From assembly GCF_014898075.1 (NCBI RefSeq), contig NZ_CP062976.1, positions 1,240,001 through 1,304,000 of the forward strand: a DNA stretch of 64,000 nucleotides, given 5' to 3'. Origin of the DNA: Neisseria yangbaofengii. Its GTDB lineage: Bacteria > Pseudomonadota > Gammaproteobacteria > Burkholderiales > Neisseriaceae. Below the pieces are notes generated by a model that made no database searches, was not told where the DNA came from, and saw only the letters and a list, made by a program, of their open reading frames with translations. Of this stretch, positions 46,269 to 55,057 are shown piece after piece. How positions within the stretch are numbered: position 1 is the stretch's first letter; each line of letters starts with the position of its first letter. A program made the position numbers and the translations under genes.

Positions 46269-47417
46269 TCAATCAAATTCACAGCAGTCCACCCAACGCC
46301 ACAACAGATAAACCGCATCTTCGTCGCCGGTTTTCGTACCTTTCTCGCTGCGGCCCATGCCCCAACGCAGGCTGCTGGCTCCGAGACGGTGGGCGCAGCG
46401 GCTGGTAATGTTCAAAAAGCTCGCCACCTCTCCCGCGCCTTGCTTGACGGCCGCACCCAAATCCAAACCCTCGGCACTGCCGGAAGTCGAACCGGAAGAA
46501 GATTCGCTGTACGGATACAGCATGGTGGACTTAAATTCGGATTTGCGCGGAAAAGGAGCGGGTATCGGCGAACACAATGCGTTGTCGCCGACGGTACTCA
46601 TGCTGGCAAAACCGCCGGTGCGGTTGGACACCATGATGGACCGGTTCAGAATCGTCGAAGTGGCAATGGTGCTGTCGCGCTCGGCCGACAGCGTACCGAC
46701 GGCCGGCAGGTTGTTGCCCATGCAGCCGCCCAACCAAAAAGCGGTATCGTCGGCATAACCCCAACCGGCTCCGGTGGTATTGGCCACACAGGAGGCGGTA
46801 TGCGCCGCCATATCGAACAGGGGATTGTTGGCGACGTTGCCGATGGCCATCCACTCCGGATAGAGCAGGTTGCTCCATACCTCGTCGCGTTTCGACCAGG
46901 TAGGCTGCAAGACCGAACTTTCGAAAGAGCCGCGATAGAAACAGCGCGGGATCCAGCCGTAAATGTTGTACAGCGGGAATACCCAGCTGTGGTAGTGATA
47001 GAAACCGGTATCGTATTTTCCTTGGCCGACGCTGCCGCCGTTGGCGGAAGCCTCGCCGGTCAGTCCGCCGACACGGGACATCTGTTTCAGAACCTGTCCG
47101 ACTTTGTCGCCGTAGACGGGCGAGCAGGAAGGATTGCGCATGACTTCGACCAAGCGGGTAGGCAGCCACATACCGCGCGTATAGCCGTAGCGGACATACG
47201 GTTCTTTGCCGCATTTGCAGATACTCTTATTGGTCGCGTGCGGCGGATTGGGTACGTCGTTACCGGAAATAACGGTGTTGCCCATGATGCGTAAAGGGAA
47301 GGCCGAATCAAAGCAGAAGTCGGTGATTGCGCCCATACCGGCATTGGAACAGCTGTTAGCCGAAGCAAAACCGGCTGCTGTACAAAAAAGCAGCGCGGCA
47401 AGGATTTTTTTCAACAT
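46269..47417 (-). CDS. traU: TraU, F-type conjugative transfer protein
   Basis: The 382-residue periplasmic protein is rich in cysteine (FCFDSAFPLRIMGNTVISG, ICKCGKEP, MRNPSCSPVYGD, WIPRCFYRG and WVDCCEFD). The conserved TraU core is FDMAAHTASCVANT and DDTAFWLGGCMGNNLPAVG. A signal peptide ends at FASA-NSCS. It helps DNA transfer more than pilus growth in F. Many disulfides would need a DsbC-type partner, which is absent from this segment. It follows trbC-traW by 10 bases. Confidence 0.92.
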   Translation of the reverse strand: MLKKILAALLFCTAAGFASANSCSNAGMGAITDFCFDSAFPLRIMGNTVISGNDVPNPPHATNKSICKCGKEPYVRYGYTRGMWLPTRLVEVMRNPSCSPVYGDKVGQVLKQMSRVGGLTGEASANGGSVGQGKYDTGFYHYHSWVFPLYNIYGWIPRCFYRGSFESSVLQPTWSKRDEVWSNLLYPEWMAIGNVANNPLFDMAAHTASCVANTTGAGWGYADDTAFWLGGCMGNNLPAVGTLSAERDSTIATSTILNRSIMVSNRTGGFASMSTVGDNALCSPIPAPFPRKSEFKSTMLYPYSESSSGSTSGSAEGLDLGAAVKQGAGEVASFLNITSRCAHRLGASSLRWGMGRSEKGTKTGDEDAVYLLWRWVDCCEFD

Positions 47418-47426
47418 GACGGACTC

Positions 47427-48515
47427 CTACGGATTTTTCACTTCGACGACATCAAAATGCTTGCCGTTCTGACGGTAATAGGTCGGTACGGCTTTGACCT
47501 GCAACAGCTTGCGGGTTCTGTCATCCAACGGAGCGGCATTCAGCCCCGCACCGTCCAAACGGCCTAAGCGTGTGTACAGCACCACCAGAGCGGGATGGTA
47601 TTTCTTCATGGCTTGGGCGAAACGTACCTGCCAGGCATTGCGGCCGTCGATGACCACCAAACCGCGCACGCCGGCCGGATCCAAGGCCAAAACATTGAAG
47701 CGTGTTCCGCGCGGATACAGAACCTTGCCGGTTTTCGGATCACGAATATCGAAAGCGGCCGTCTGATAAGGAATCAGGCGGGTAATTTTGCGCTCTGCGG
47801 CTGCCGGCAGGTTCAGACGGCCTGCCAAGGCTGCCTGTGCATCCTGACGGGCTTGTGCCGCTTCCTTGTTCCAGTCGCGCTTTTGTGCCTGTCGGCGCAT
47901 AACGTCTGCCTGATCGGGTTCGCTCACGCGCCACTGCTGGCTCAGGCGTTGGTTGAAACGGCGCTCTTTGACCGCATTGACTGAGGCGTTGATGTTTTGT
48001 ACACCCTGCACCAGATACCATTTGTTGTTGCTGTCTTGATGCGCCAGTGCCGGAACGTAGGTTATCCGGTATTCGGCAAATGCAGCCGGCTGCACGATGA
48101 TGTTCGGCGGGTTTTTCTTGGCACGCTGCGACAGCTTTTTATAGAGGGTGTCGGTATAATCGAACATTTCCTCCACACTGCCGTTCCCCCAGCCACGATA
48201 GGCAAACACCACGTCTTTACGTCCGGCTCCCTGTTCCAACAGACCCAACACAATTTGTTCCGGCATGGAACGGCTTAAAAAGACCACTGTGCGCGTGTGC
48301 TGCAATTCCTCCATAGTCGGATTCTGTCCGGCCGGCAGACGGCGGCTCCCCGCCGTCTGCTGCTCGGCCTCTTTGGTAAACTGCACGCTGCGTGCTTTCT
48401 GCTGCCGGATCAGGTCGCTTAAAAACGCCGCATCATCGGCTTTTGCCTCAAAACAGAACGCGAAGGCGGCCAACCAAAGCGCTGACAGGATACGGACCCC
48501 GGTAGCGGGAGTCAT
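47427..48515 (-). CDS. traW: TrbC-TraW fusion protein
   Basis: A TrbC-like N-terminal half (TRTVVFLSRSMPEQIVLGLLEQG, then NIIVQPAAFAEYRITYVPAL) is fused to a TraW-like C-terminal half (FDIRDPKTGKVLYPRGTRFNVL, GLVVIDGRNAWQV and VKAVPTYYRQNGKHF). Both work in pilus assembly with TraU. The start at 48515 gives a compact signal peptide (MTPATGVRILSALWLAAFAF). Earlier in-frame ATGs at 48536 and 48551 are possible and would lengthen the overlap. In all cases the signal-peptide region overlaps the end of the S26 gene in another frame (68 bases or more). Confidence 0.83.
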   Translation of the reverse strand: MTPATGVRILSALWLAAFAFCFEAKADDAAFLSDLIRQQKARSVQFTKEAEQQTAGSRRLPAGQNPTMEELQHTRTVVFLSRSMPEQIVLGLLEQGAGRKDVVFAYRGWGNGSVEEMFDYTDTLYKKLSQRAKKNPPNIIVQPAAFAEYRITYVPALAHQDSNNKWYLVQGVQNINASVNAVKERRFNQRLSQQWRVSEPDQADVMRRQAQKRDWNKEAAQARQDAQAALAGRLNLPAAAERKITRLIPYQTAAFDIRDPKTGKVLYPRGTRFNVLALDPAGVRGLVVIDGRNAWQVRFAQAMKKYHPALVVLYTRLGRLDGAGLNAAPLDDRTRKLLQVKAVPTYYRQNGKHFDVVEVKNP

Positions 48516-48969
48516 ACGAGTGTTTTTCCGTCCCATACACGAAAACTTCATCCTTTCCCAGACGGTATTCGGTATCCCATGCCGTCAGAGGTTTGTTCCA
48601 CTTGCCGGCGACGTAGCGCACATCGCCCAAAAATTTGCCGTTGATGTACAGATTGCCGTTTTTGATCGTCACCGTGTCTCCGGGCAGTCCCGCAACCAGC
48701 TTGCCGACCATCTCGCCGTCTGCCAGTACCGGCTGCATGTTTTTGGCCGGGAACAGCACCAAATCGTAACGCTCCAACTGTCCGACAGCCTCTGTTTTAT
48801 CCCAAAGATAGACCGACCACGGCAGACAGCCGGAAATCGTGCGCTCCAGCATGATGCCGTAACGCTCGGTAATGCCGACCGAGGCGAACTTGACCGCAAA
48901 AACCAGCGGTACCGCCCACAGGCCGCGCAGCCAGTCGTTTCGGGTCAGCTCTTTCCCCAACACCTTCAT
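48448..48969 (-). CDS. S26/TraF-type conjugative signal peptidase, with Cys at the nucleophile position
   Basis: The 173-residue membrane-anchored protein (LWAVPLVFAVKFASVGI near 17-33) belongs to the TraF/TrsF signal-peptidase group that matures pilin. The general base Lys is seen in MVGKLVAGLPGDTV (about K90), and GTEKHSYDSRYRGPYP is the C-terminal box with its Asp/Arg. The motif that normally reads Ser-x-Pro-x-Gly-x-Tyr is SGCLPWSVY, with Cys48 at the serine position. Its ATG overlaps the trbI stop, so it is translationally coupled. Confidence 0.8.
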   Translation of the reverse strand: MKVLGKELTRNDWLRGLWAVPLVFAVKFASVGITERYGIMLERTISGCLPWSVYLWDKTEAVGQLERYDLVLFPAKNMQPVLADGEMVGKLVAGLPGDTVTIKNGNLYINGKFLGDVRYVAGKWNKPLTAWDTEYRLGKDEVFVYGTEKHSYDSRYRGPYPVSALVGRLRVLF

Positions 48970-49499
48970 CAGTCCAACTCCGCTCCGCCACCGGCCGTAC
49001 TGGTTGCCGGCAAGCCGCCGTCTTGAGGCAGGGAAGCCGGCGGTAGCACGGCAGTGGGCGAAACACCCGTTTGCGGTACAATCAGTGTAATGCCGAGTTC
49101 CTGTGCCACCTGCTCGGTAATGTCCGCCCCTTTAGGGTAGGTTACGACGGCCGAGCGTTGGACGATAATCATGCCGTCATCGAACATCCGGCTGAATTTC
49201 TCCTGCACCTGCTCGAGATTCTGCGTCAGCATCCGGCGCACCTCGTCAGGGTCTTGGTTGTGCGACCGGCTCATTGCCTGTGTCAGGTAAGACGCCGCCA
49301 GGCAGTCGCTGTCCACCACATAAAATCCTGCGGCAGGTTTAACAGTAAGGCCGAAAGACGACTGGTAAAAGTTGTAGCCGGCCAGCATCAGCGCCGCCGC
49401 CGCCAGCCCCAAGGCCAGCAGGCTGCCGGAGCCGTTGTCGGCCGTATCGGGACGGCCGCCTGTTTCCTGCTGATTGTCTGTTTGGGTTTCGCTGCTCAT
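48969..49499 (-). CDS. trbI: TrbI, F-type conjugative transfer protein
   Basis: The 176-residue inner-membrane protein has a polar N-terminus, one membrane segment (LLALGLAAAALMLAGYNFYQ) and a periplasmic region containing the TrbI pattern FYVVDSDCLAASYLTQAM and EKFSRMFDDGMIIVQRSAVV. In F, TrbI affects pilus retraction. The tail is Pro/Gly-rich. It overlaps its upstream and downstream neighbours by four bases on each side, a tight operon between traC and the S26 gene. Confidence 0.82.
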   Translation of the reverse strand: MSSETQTDNQQETGGRPDTADNGSGSLLALGLAAAALMLAGYNFYQSSFGLTVKPAAGFYVVDSDCLAASYLTQAMSRSHNQDPDEVRRMLTQNLEQVQEKFSRMFDDGMIIVQRSAVVTYPKGADITEQVAQELGITLIVPQTGVSPTAVLPPASLPQDGGLPATSTAGGGAELD

Positions 49500-49765
49500 G
49501 CCTGCTCCTTTTCAGATTCCGTTTGTGCCGTTTTACCTTCATAACGGGCGGCCTCGGCCATCAGACCGTCAATGGTTTGGCGTGTCGTTCCATCCCCGTA
49601 ATAGTGGGCTACCCGTTCCCAATCGAAGTGTTCGGCTAGCGGTCCTTCCGCCGTATCGAAAACAACATCAATCCAACCATCGTTCTCGGCACCGACCACC
49701 ACGCCGGTAATTTCCGGTGTTTCGCGGTAATACACCAAATCGCCGAATGAGAATGTCGCGCTCAT
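49496..49765 (-). CDS. Hypothetical protein, 89 residues, between traC and trbI
   Basis: An acidic soluble protein (FSFGDLVYYRETPEITGVVV, DVVFDTAEGPLAEHFDWERV) of unknown function. Its N-terminal half resembles a small beta-barrel of the kind that reads GDLVYYR..GVVVG, but I cannot name a family. AAGGA lies seven bases upstream of the ATG. It is coupled to trbI by a four-base overlap and lies 15 bases after traC, so it belongs to the tra operon. Confidence 0.7.
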   Translation of the reverse strand: MSATFSFGDLVYYRETPEITGVVVGAENDGWIDVVFDTAEGPLAEHFDWERVAHYYGDGTTRQTIDGLMAEAARYEGKTAQTESEKEQA

Positions 49766-49780
49766 TGCATAATCCTTGTC

Positions 49781-52288
49781 TTAGTCAAACGTACCGTCGC
49801 CGTAACGGTTCCAGGCTTCGCGGCGGATAAGGTCCGCCACTTTCTCACCGGCACGGATGCGGTTTTTCAAATCGGTAAAAAATGCCCCTTCGGTACTGAA
49901 CAGCACGCGGTTGAATGGGGTTTCGATCAGCCACACGATACCGGCCGTCTCTTCGCCGGAAATCAAGACGAACTCGCCGTACTCGCCTTTGACCGTATGG
50001 ATTTTCTGCAACAGGCTCGAAATATAGGGAGAGGGCTTGAACCAGCCTTCCCGCGTCGCCTGTTCCAACGAATCGCCGGTCTGACGGAACATGAATTTGG
50101 TGTAGGTCGAACCCATGATGTCGTAACCGAATTTGGTGGCGAATACCTGGTTGAAGGTTTGTCCGACCACCCATACGCCGCCGTCTTCTTTACGGACTTT
50201 GGAACACAACTGCCCCGTCCATTGCGCGAACGGCGCATCCTTCAGCAAGTCGCCGCACTCTTCCAGCCACAACAGCCGTTTGCGGCCGTCGTGTTTCATA
50301 AACATTTCCTGACTGATGCCGGTGGCCGTCATCATCAGCACCACATCGTGCAGATGGCGGTTGGTCGCCAATCCCGACATTTCCAGCACCGTCCAGTCCG
50401 CCTCGGTACGCAGGTTGTTTTTACCCCGGAACCAACGCCCCATGCTGCCGGTCGAGCCGAAAGGCATCAGCAGCATGGCCAACTCATGTTGTTTGCCGCT
50501 CATATGGCCGCTTTGTGCCTGCAAATACTGAATCACATCGGTTACTTCGGCATCATTGGCTTTGGCCGTAAATACCGACTGGATTGCTTCCATCAGCAGG
50601 GCGCTTTCCAAATCGTCCAAACCTTCGGTCGGTTTGGCCATCTTCCCGAAAATCGGAATCAGGATTTCCATCTCGCGCTCGATGTCGCTGATACGGGTAA
50701 ACGGATTCAGGCAGATGTCGGAGTTCGGATGGAAGTCGATAACCTGTGCGCCGGCGATTTGCGCCGCCGCCACATAACTCATGCCCCGGTCGATGGTCCA
50801 AACCTTGGTGCCCAGCGACAGTTCGTCCTGAATCATGCGCTGAGACAGTACCGATTTACCCTGACCGGACTGGCCCAAGATCAGACCGTTGTAGTTAGAG
50901 TTCTGCGGGTCGAAAATACCGAATCGGAACGGTTTGCCGCGACGGGTGGTAAACAGGCTGCGGTTGCCGAAACCGCGCCATTCGTCCATCACCGGCAGCA
51001 GGTGTGCCGCCAGAGCGGTCGGCATGGTTTTAAAACGGAACGTCCGTTTGATGCTCTCCGGCGATGCGTTCATCGGCAGCGTATTGAAGAAGCTGACTGC
51101 CGGTAACAACCGTTCCTGACGCATCAGAAAGCCGTTACTGCGTAAATAGGCCGCCATGCGTGCCAAACTTTCACGGATCTGCCGGCGGGAATGATGGAAC
51201 AGCGAATACGTCGTGCAGACCTCGACCACCTGTCCGCCTTTGGTGGTTTCTTCCTGTATCATTTTGAAACCCGCGAGACGGCGGCGCAGACGCGGGGAAA
51301 TATTCAACGCTCCCGGTACTTTGGCTGCCCGTTCCGTCATCAGGTGGTCGGAACTGACCTTGCTGCGCTTTTTATCCTGATTCGGAAAATGAATCGTGGT
51401 CTGGAACATATACGGCATACCCGGCTGCGGGCCGCTGCCGCTTGGATGACCGATCAAATCGATCATGCGCGACATATGCCACGGCTTCTCTTGGGTCGGA
51501 TAACGGTCGATGGTCAGAATGCCGACGTTTTGATTTTTACCGTCATGCGAAAAGCCTTTACACAGCAGCATTCCCTGTCGGAACATTCCCCAATCCACCG
51601 ATGTTCCCGGTGGGAACAGCTGCACGTTCAACGGCATTTCCTCATCAATTCCGCCGTCCCATTTGCCGTCCATATCAAAGGGGCGCCGCATAATCGCCAT
51701 CGCTTCGGAACGGTCAGCCAACCGGATATTGAGGCCGGCCGAGCGCAACTGGCTCAGACACTGGCTGTACAGCCGTTTGAACTCCTCACATTCCTTCATA
51801 AACTTGCGGTAGTCTTCTTCCGATCCGTCCAAAGGGCGTTTGGTTTTAAGCGGAATCTTGAGCGTCCAAGTACACACCGGTTGCAGGATTTTGGCATCGC
51901 TGGCATGCAGCAGTTTGCGTTTCGTTCCCTCCCGAAGATATTCGGCACGTCCAGCTACCGCTTCTTTAGCCAAAGCGACCGACTCGTCGCCGTAAGCACC
52001 CAGGCGTTCCGCCTCGTAACGGCCGGTTACTTCGTCAATGTCGGGGATGCCGAAATTGTGAAAAGACATCAGCGTGCCTGCCGGATATTGGATTTCCAGC
52101 AATTCGTCAAAGGAATTACCCATTTCCGCATTCCAGCCCGGAAGCGGATCGAACAGACCCATGGTCGCAATCGCATTTTCGTTTTCGTAATAGAAAATTC
52201 CGTCAGCATCATCGCCGGCAATCAGGCTGACAAATTGACGGCCGCCGTCGCGGTTGCGGTTGATTTCAAAAATATCGGGTTTAGACAT
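49781..52288 (-). CDS. traC: TraC, conjugative secretion ATPase (VirB4 family)
   Basis: TraC is the cytoplasmic ATPase that powers pilus assembly. The 835-residue protein has the TraC N-terminal domain (FYYENENAIATMGLFDPLPG), then Walker A NGLILGQSGQGKSVLSQRM near residue 470, Walker B RKRLLWLEECGDLL and the motif GGVWVVGQTFNQVFATKFG. The C-terminal part includes FRQTGDSLEQATREGWF. Full length and intact, unlike traD and traG. In other F-type systems it is preceded by traL/E/K/B/V/A. Here ssb is directly upstream. Confidence 0.93.
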   Translation of the reverse strand: MSKPDIFEINRNRDGGRQFVSLIAGDDADGIFYYENENAIATMGLFDPLPGWNAEMGNSFDELLEIQYPAGTLMSFHNFGIPDIDEVTGRYEAERLGAYGDESVALAKEAVAGRAEYLREGTKRKLLHASDAKILQPVCTWTLKIPLKTKRPLDGSEEDYRKFMKECEEFKRLYSQCLSQLRSAGLNIRLADRSEAMAIMRRPFDMDGKWDGGIDEEMPLNVQLFPPGTSVDWGMFRQGMLLCKGFSHDGKNQNVGILTIDRYPTQEKPWHMSRMIDLIGHPSGSGPQPGMPYMFQTTIHFPNQDKKRSKVSSDHLMTERAAKVPGALNISPRLRRRLAGFKMIQEETTKGGQVVEVCTTYSLFHHSRRQIRESLARMAAYLRSNGFLMRQERLLPAVSFFNTLPMNASPESIKRTFRFKTMPTALAAHLLPVMDEWRGFGNRSLFTTRRGKPFRFGIFDPQNSNYNGLILGQSGQGKSVLSQRMIQDELSLGTKVWTIDRGMSYVAAAQIAGAQVIDFHPNSDICLNPFTRISDIEREMEILIPIFGKMAKPTEGLDDLESALLMEAIQSVFTAKANDAEVTDVIQYLQAQSGHMSGKQHELAMLLMPFGSTGSMGRWFRGKNNLRTEADWTVLEMSGLATNRHLHDVVLMMTATGISQEMFMKHDGRKRLLWLEECGDLLKDAPFAQWTGQLCSKVRKEDGGVWVVGQTFNQVFATKFGYDIMGSTYTKFMFRQTGDSLEQATREGWFKPSPYISSLLQKIHTVKGEYGEFVLISGEETAGIVWLIETPFNRVLFSTEGAFFTDLKNRIRAGEKVADLIRREAWNRYGDGTFD

Positions 52289-52354
52289 GTTTGCCCCAAA
52301 GGTGAGAGTAGCCAGGGGCGGCAGAAGGCCGCCCTTATTCCGTATAACAGGGAA

Positions 52355-52771
52355 TCAGAACGGCGAATCGTCCGCTTCGGAATCGTTCGGGCGTGGCGGA
52401 CGTAAGGTGACGGATTCGATGCGGGTCGAATCCAGATTGAGGTAGATGTCTTCTACGCGGATTTTACGGGTACGGTGAACCACACCGTCTTTCTCGTAAG
52501 AACCGATGCTTTCGCGGCCGGTAATCGTTACCGGCAGACCCTTGACCAGAATACCGGCCAAATGCTCGGCACGGCGCTCCCAGTATTCGCATTCGACCCA
52601 TTCTGTATGGCCTGCGACATAACGGCGCTCGCCCGACGAATTATCAGGACGGTATTCGGTAGAGGCGATGGAAAAATTTAGTACGGTGGCTTCTTCGCCG
52701 CCGGAACGTTGGGTTTTTTTGAGGGTAATGTTTTGACCGAGATTACCTCGGATTTTCAAATCAATAGACAT
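52355..52771 (-). CDS. ssb: Single-stranded DNA-binding protein of the element
   Basis: The 138-residue OB-fold SSB has the family pattern VLNFSIASTEYR, EWVECEYWERRAEHLAGILVKG and LPVTITGRESIGSY. It ends in an acidic tip DSEADDSPF that resembles the DDIPF partner-binding tail of chromosomal SSB. The start at 52771 is favoured because AAGGA is nine bases upstream of this ATG. The ATG at 52780 directly abuts that site. It ends the maintenance block and precedes traC, like the ssb genes of the gonococcal island and SPI-7-type elements. Confidence 0.93.
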   Translation of the reverse strand: MSIDLKIRGNLGQNITLKKTQRSGGEEATVLNFSIASTEYRPDNSSGERRYVAGHTEWVECEYWERRAEHLAGILVKGLPVTITGRESIGSYEKDGVVHRTRKIRVEDIYLNLDSTRIESVTLRPPRPNDSEADDSPF

Positions 52772-53034
52772 AGCAGGCATTCCTTGCGGATTGCCTGTGT
52801 TTTGAATATGGTAGAACAGAAATTCTACCGATAGAGATGGGGGTAGAGTGGAATTTACTCCCGAATTTTTTAGTTGTCAATAGGTTTTGTGAAAATTTTG
52901 CAGGCGGTCATTTTCAATACCCAAACGGTTGAAATTAAATGGAATAAGCATAATGCTGCCACAGGAAGCGTATCTCGCGCACAAACCTCCGACTCATCTC
53001 TGCCACAGATATTTCTCCTTGCACAAACATCAGG

Positions 53035-53055
53035 GGTGTTCACCCCCTGAACACC
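53035..53055. repeat. Palindrome P1 (8-bp arms, five-base centre)
   Basis: GGTGTTCA, CCCCC, TGAACACC (on + strand), between ssb and the upstream gene. It is one of six related palindromes; this copy has the opposite orientation of the G5 centre. The 297 bases from 52772 to 53068 hold no other credible gene. Confidence 0.85.
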
Positions 53056-53068
53056 TCCGGTTTCCGCC

Positions 53069-53620
53069 TCAGTATCCGGGCAGATCTTCTTCAATCGGGT
53101 TGTAGCGCACCTTATCAGGCAGCATCTTTTTTTCAAAACCGCTCACAGCCAACGCTGCCTCAATTTCTACTTTCATGTCGTATAGCTGCCTCAGCCGGAA
53201 TACCAACAACCCCGCACGGTGGAAATAGTCCTTCATGGCAAAATGCACTTGGAAGTGGATCAGAATTTCATCGAACGATGCGTTCTTTTTTTGCAGCAAC
53301 TCGAAAACCTGTTCCCATTCGTTGAGGTTTTGTCCCCGATACAGAAAACACACATAGGGAATGTGGTACTCGTCCCGGGGATAATACGGCAGGTTTTTAC
53401 CCATACCGTAGTTCCTACGGGAACGAACCCCTAAAAACAAAATGCCCTGTTCCCGCATTTCCTTGACTTCTGCGGCAAACACCTTCGCATCCATAGTCAG
53501 CTCGCGCCATTCCGTTTCAAAACGGCGGATTTGCCCATCTACGGCATCAATGCCCTTAATACGTTTCAAACTGCCGAAACGCCCGTATAGCGTATCCGCA
53601 GTCATATCTTGTCGTTCCAT
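53069..53620 (-). CDS. Hypothetical protein in DUF3158 position of the maintenance block
   Basis: A basic/aromatic protein of about 183 residues (MTADTLYGRFGSLKRIKGID, FEKKMLPDKVRYNPIEEDLP). Its place between the DUF1845/PFL_4669-like gene and ssb is where SPI-7-type elements carry a DUF3158 protein of similar length, and the pattern of a long helical end (FHRAGLLVFRLRQLYDMKVE) agrees. I cannot confirm the family by eye. The start is uncertain: GTG 53629, ATG 53620 and ATG 53605 are all open. Confidence 0.6.
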   Translation of the reverse strand: MERQDMTADTLYGRFGSLKRIKGIDAVDGQIRRFETEWRELTMDAKVFAAEVKEMREQGILFLGVRSRRNYGMGKNLPYYPRDEYHIPYVCFLYRGQNLNEWEQVFELLQKKNASFDEILIHFQVHFAMKDYFHRAGLLVFRLRQLYDMKVEIEAALAVSGFEKKMLPDKVRYNPIEEDLPGY

Positions 53621-53710
53621 ACTATCCACTTGCCGGTTAATGATTTCTAATCAGCCCACGGTATTGCCATGACGGAAATGTCCGCAACGCATACGCTGTA
53701 TCCGCAGACA

Positions 53711-53821
53711 GGGTGTATAGGGGGTATACACCCTGATATTCGTTTCTGTGGGTGTATAGGGGGTATACACCCATCTTCGCCCCCCTTACCCTTAAAAGCC
53801 TTTTAGTGTGCGGACTTTAAT
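53711..53821. repeat. Repeat cassette 1: two palindromes plus conserved tail
   Basis: Two copies of a perfect palindrome, GGGTGTATA-GGGGG-TATACACCC, at 53711-53733 and 53750-53772, are joined by CTGATATTCGTTTCTGT. A tail follows (53776-53821, including CCCTTAAAAGCCTTTTAGTG). Cassette 2 at 55058 has the same parts and almost the same sequence. It lies just upstream of the DUF3158-position gene. The 224-base gap holds nothing else. Confidence 0.88.
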
Positions 53822-53853
53822 GACACGGATTTTCCACCGAAGAAAATTCACTC

Positions 53854-54993
53854 TTATGCTTCTTCCCCGACAGCCAAAAGCCCGTATTGCGCCGCATAAG
53901 CCGTCATTTTTTCCAAATCGGCAGCCGAGAACGGAGAGCACAGGAAAATGTATTGCGGTACGGTCTCATAGATCAACACATTACGCGGAATAGGATCAAC
54001 CGCCTTTTCATCGATCGCCGTTTTCAGACGTTTGCCCAGCGAACCGTCTTCATCATTCAGGAAGTCGTGACGGGAAAGGTTTTTAATCTTGCGCATTTTC
54101 ATTGTGACCAAATACAGATTTTGGTTCAATCGTCTGATTTTCGAACCTCCTGCACGGATGATTTCGTTACATACCGAGTTTTCCAACAGACCTTTCAGCA
54201 TCAGTGTTTTGGCCAGACGGATATACAGGTCGTATGCTGTCAACAGTTGGATCAGACTGAAACCGTAACCACGGATATGGCCGACAGGAATGCTGACCGG
54301 CTTTTCGTTTTCAACCACACCGATATGGATGCCGGAAGTGTTGACCCGTTCCACCAACAAACGCATTTTGTCGGTTTCGGTCTTCAAAAAAGCCGCCGTC
54401 TGAGACAACTCGTGTTCGAACCGAATCAGTGCGGCATGGGCAAACGGATTACCGTCTTGGGTCATTTTAATCAGTTCAGCCGTCAATGCCATTACATAAC
54501 GGATACCCGGCCAGCGTTCACGGATACGGTTCTTATCATTCATCCCCTCCCATGCACGTACAGCCTGTTTGGTATGCAGCAACACATAGTCCTGTTGGAT
54601 ATCACGCAGTTTGCCGATACTGTCAAACTTGGAATCCGCGCTCATAAAAATTTCGATATCTTCCAAAGAAGTAGCACCGGCATTTTTAAAAAACGGATTG
54701 AGGCTGGCAGCCCCCATACGAGGGGCGAGACGTTTGTCTCGGATATATTTTTGAAGCAACTGCCTGTGGCTGGAGAATTGGCGCACCGCCTCATATTCGG
54801 GATTATCCTTCGGAACGCTGAAAATATTGATCTGATGGACACCGCCAAACAAATCGCCTAAACGCTTTTCTTCGCCGTCATAGTCATACCCGTTGGAGAA
54901 GAACGACTGCTTGACCGTCGGTATTTTCTGAGACCATTCGGGCGGTGTTTGAATGGCGAAAGGCGGAATAACGATATGGTGTTTTGCACTCAT
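53854..54993 (-). CDS. DUF1845/PFL_4669-like conjugative-element protein
   Basis: The 379-residue soluble protein resembles the integrating conjugative element family TIGR03761: DYVLLHTKQAVRAWEGM, then a helical core (VMALTAELIKMTQDGNPFAH) and YGFSLIQLLTAYDLYIRLAK, ending in KIKNLSRHDFLN. Its molecular role is unknown but it always travels with parB, ssb and DUF2857 genes. The start at 54993 (GGAG seven bases upstream) is preferred. The frame extends upstream into the repeat cassette, giving an artificial YTPYTPTETN peptide. The gene is flanked by direct repeat cassettes. Confidence 0.68.
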   Translation of the reverse strand: MSAKHHIVIPPFAIQTPPEWSQKIPTVKQSFFSNGYDYDGEEKRLGDLFGGVHQINIFSVPKDNPEYEAVRQFSSHRQLLQKYIRDKRLAPRMGAASLNPFFKNAGATSLEDIEIFMSADSKFDSIGKLRDIQQDYVLLHTKQAVRAWEGMNDKNRIRERWPGIRYVMALTAELIKMTQDGNPFAHAALIRFEHELSQTAAFLKTETDKMRLLVERVNTSGIHIGVVENEKPVSIPVGHIRGYGFSLIQLLTAYDLYIRLAKTLMLKGLLENSVCNEIIRAGGSKIRRLNQNLYLVTMKMRKIKNLSRHDFLNDEDGSLGKRLKTAIDEKAVDPIPRNVLIYETVPQYIFLCSPFSAADLEKMTAYAAQYGLLAVGEEA

Positions 54994-55057
54994 GGAAAAG
55001 CTCCTCGGGTTAAGTGGATAAACTGGTCGGATTTTTGAGCCAGCTGCGGAAATATTC

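Noticed and set aside
52870-53136. Minus-strand frame of 88 codons between ssb and the DUF3158-position gene
   Set aside because: It starts inside the neighbouring gene, spans palindrome P1 and has a composition typical of a chance frame; no ribosome binding site was seen.
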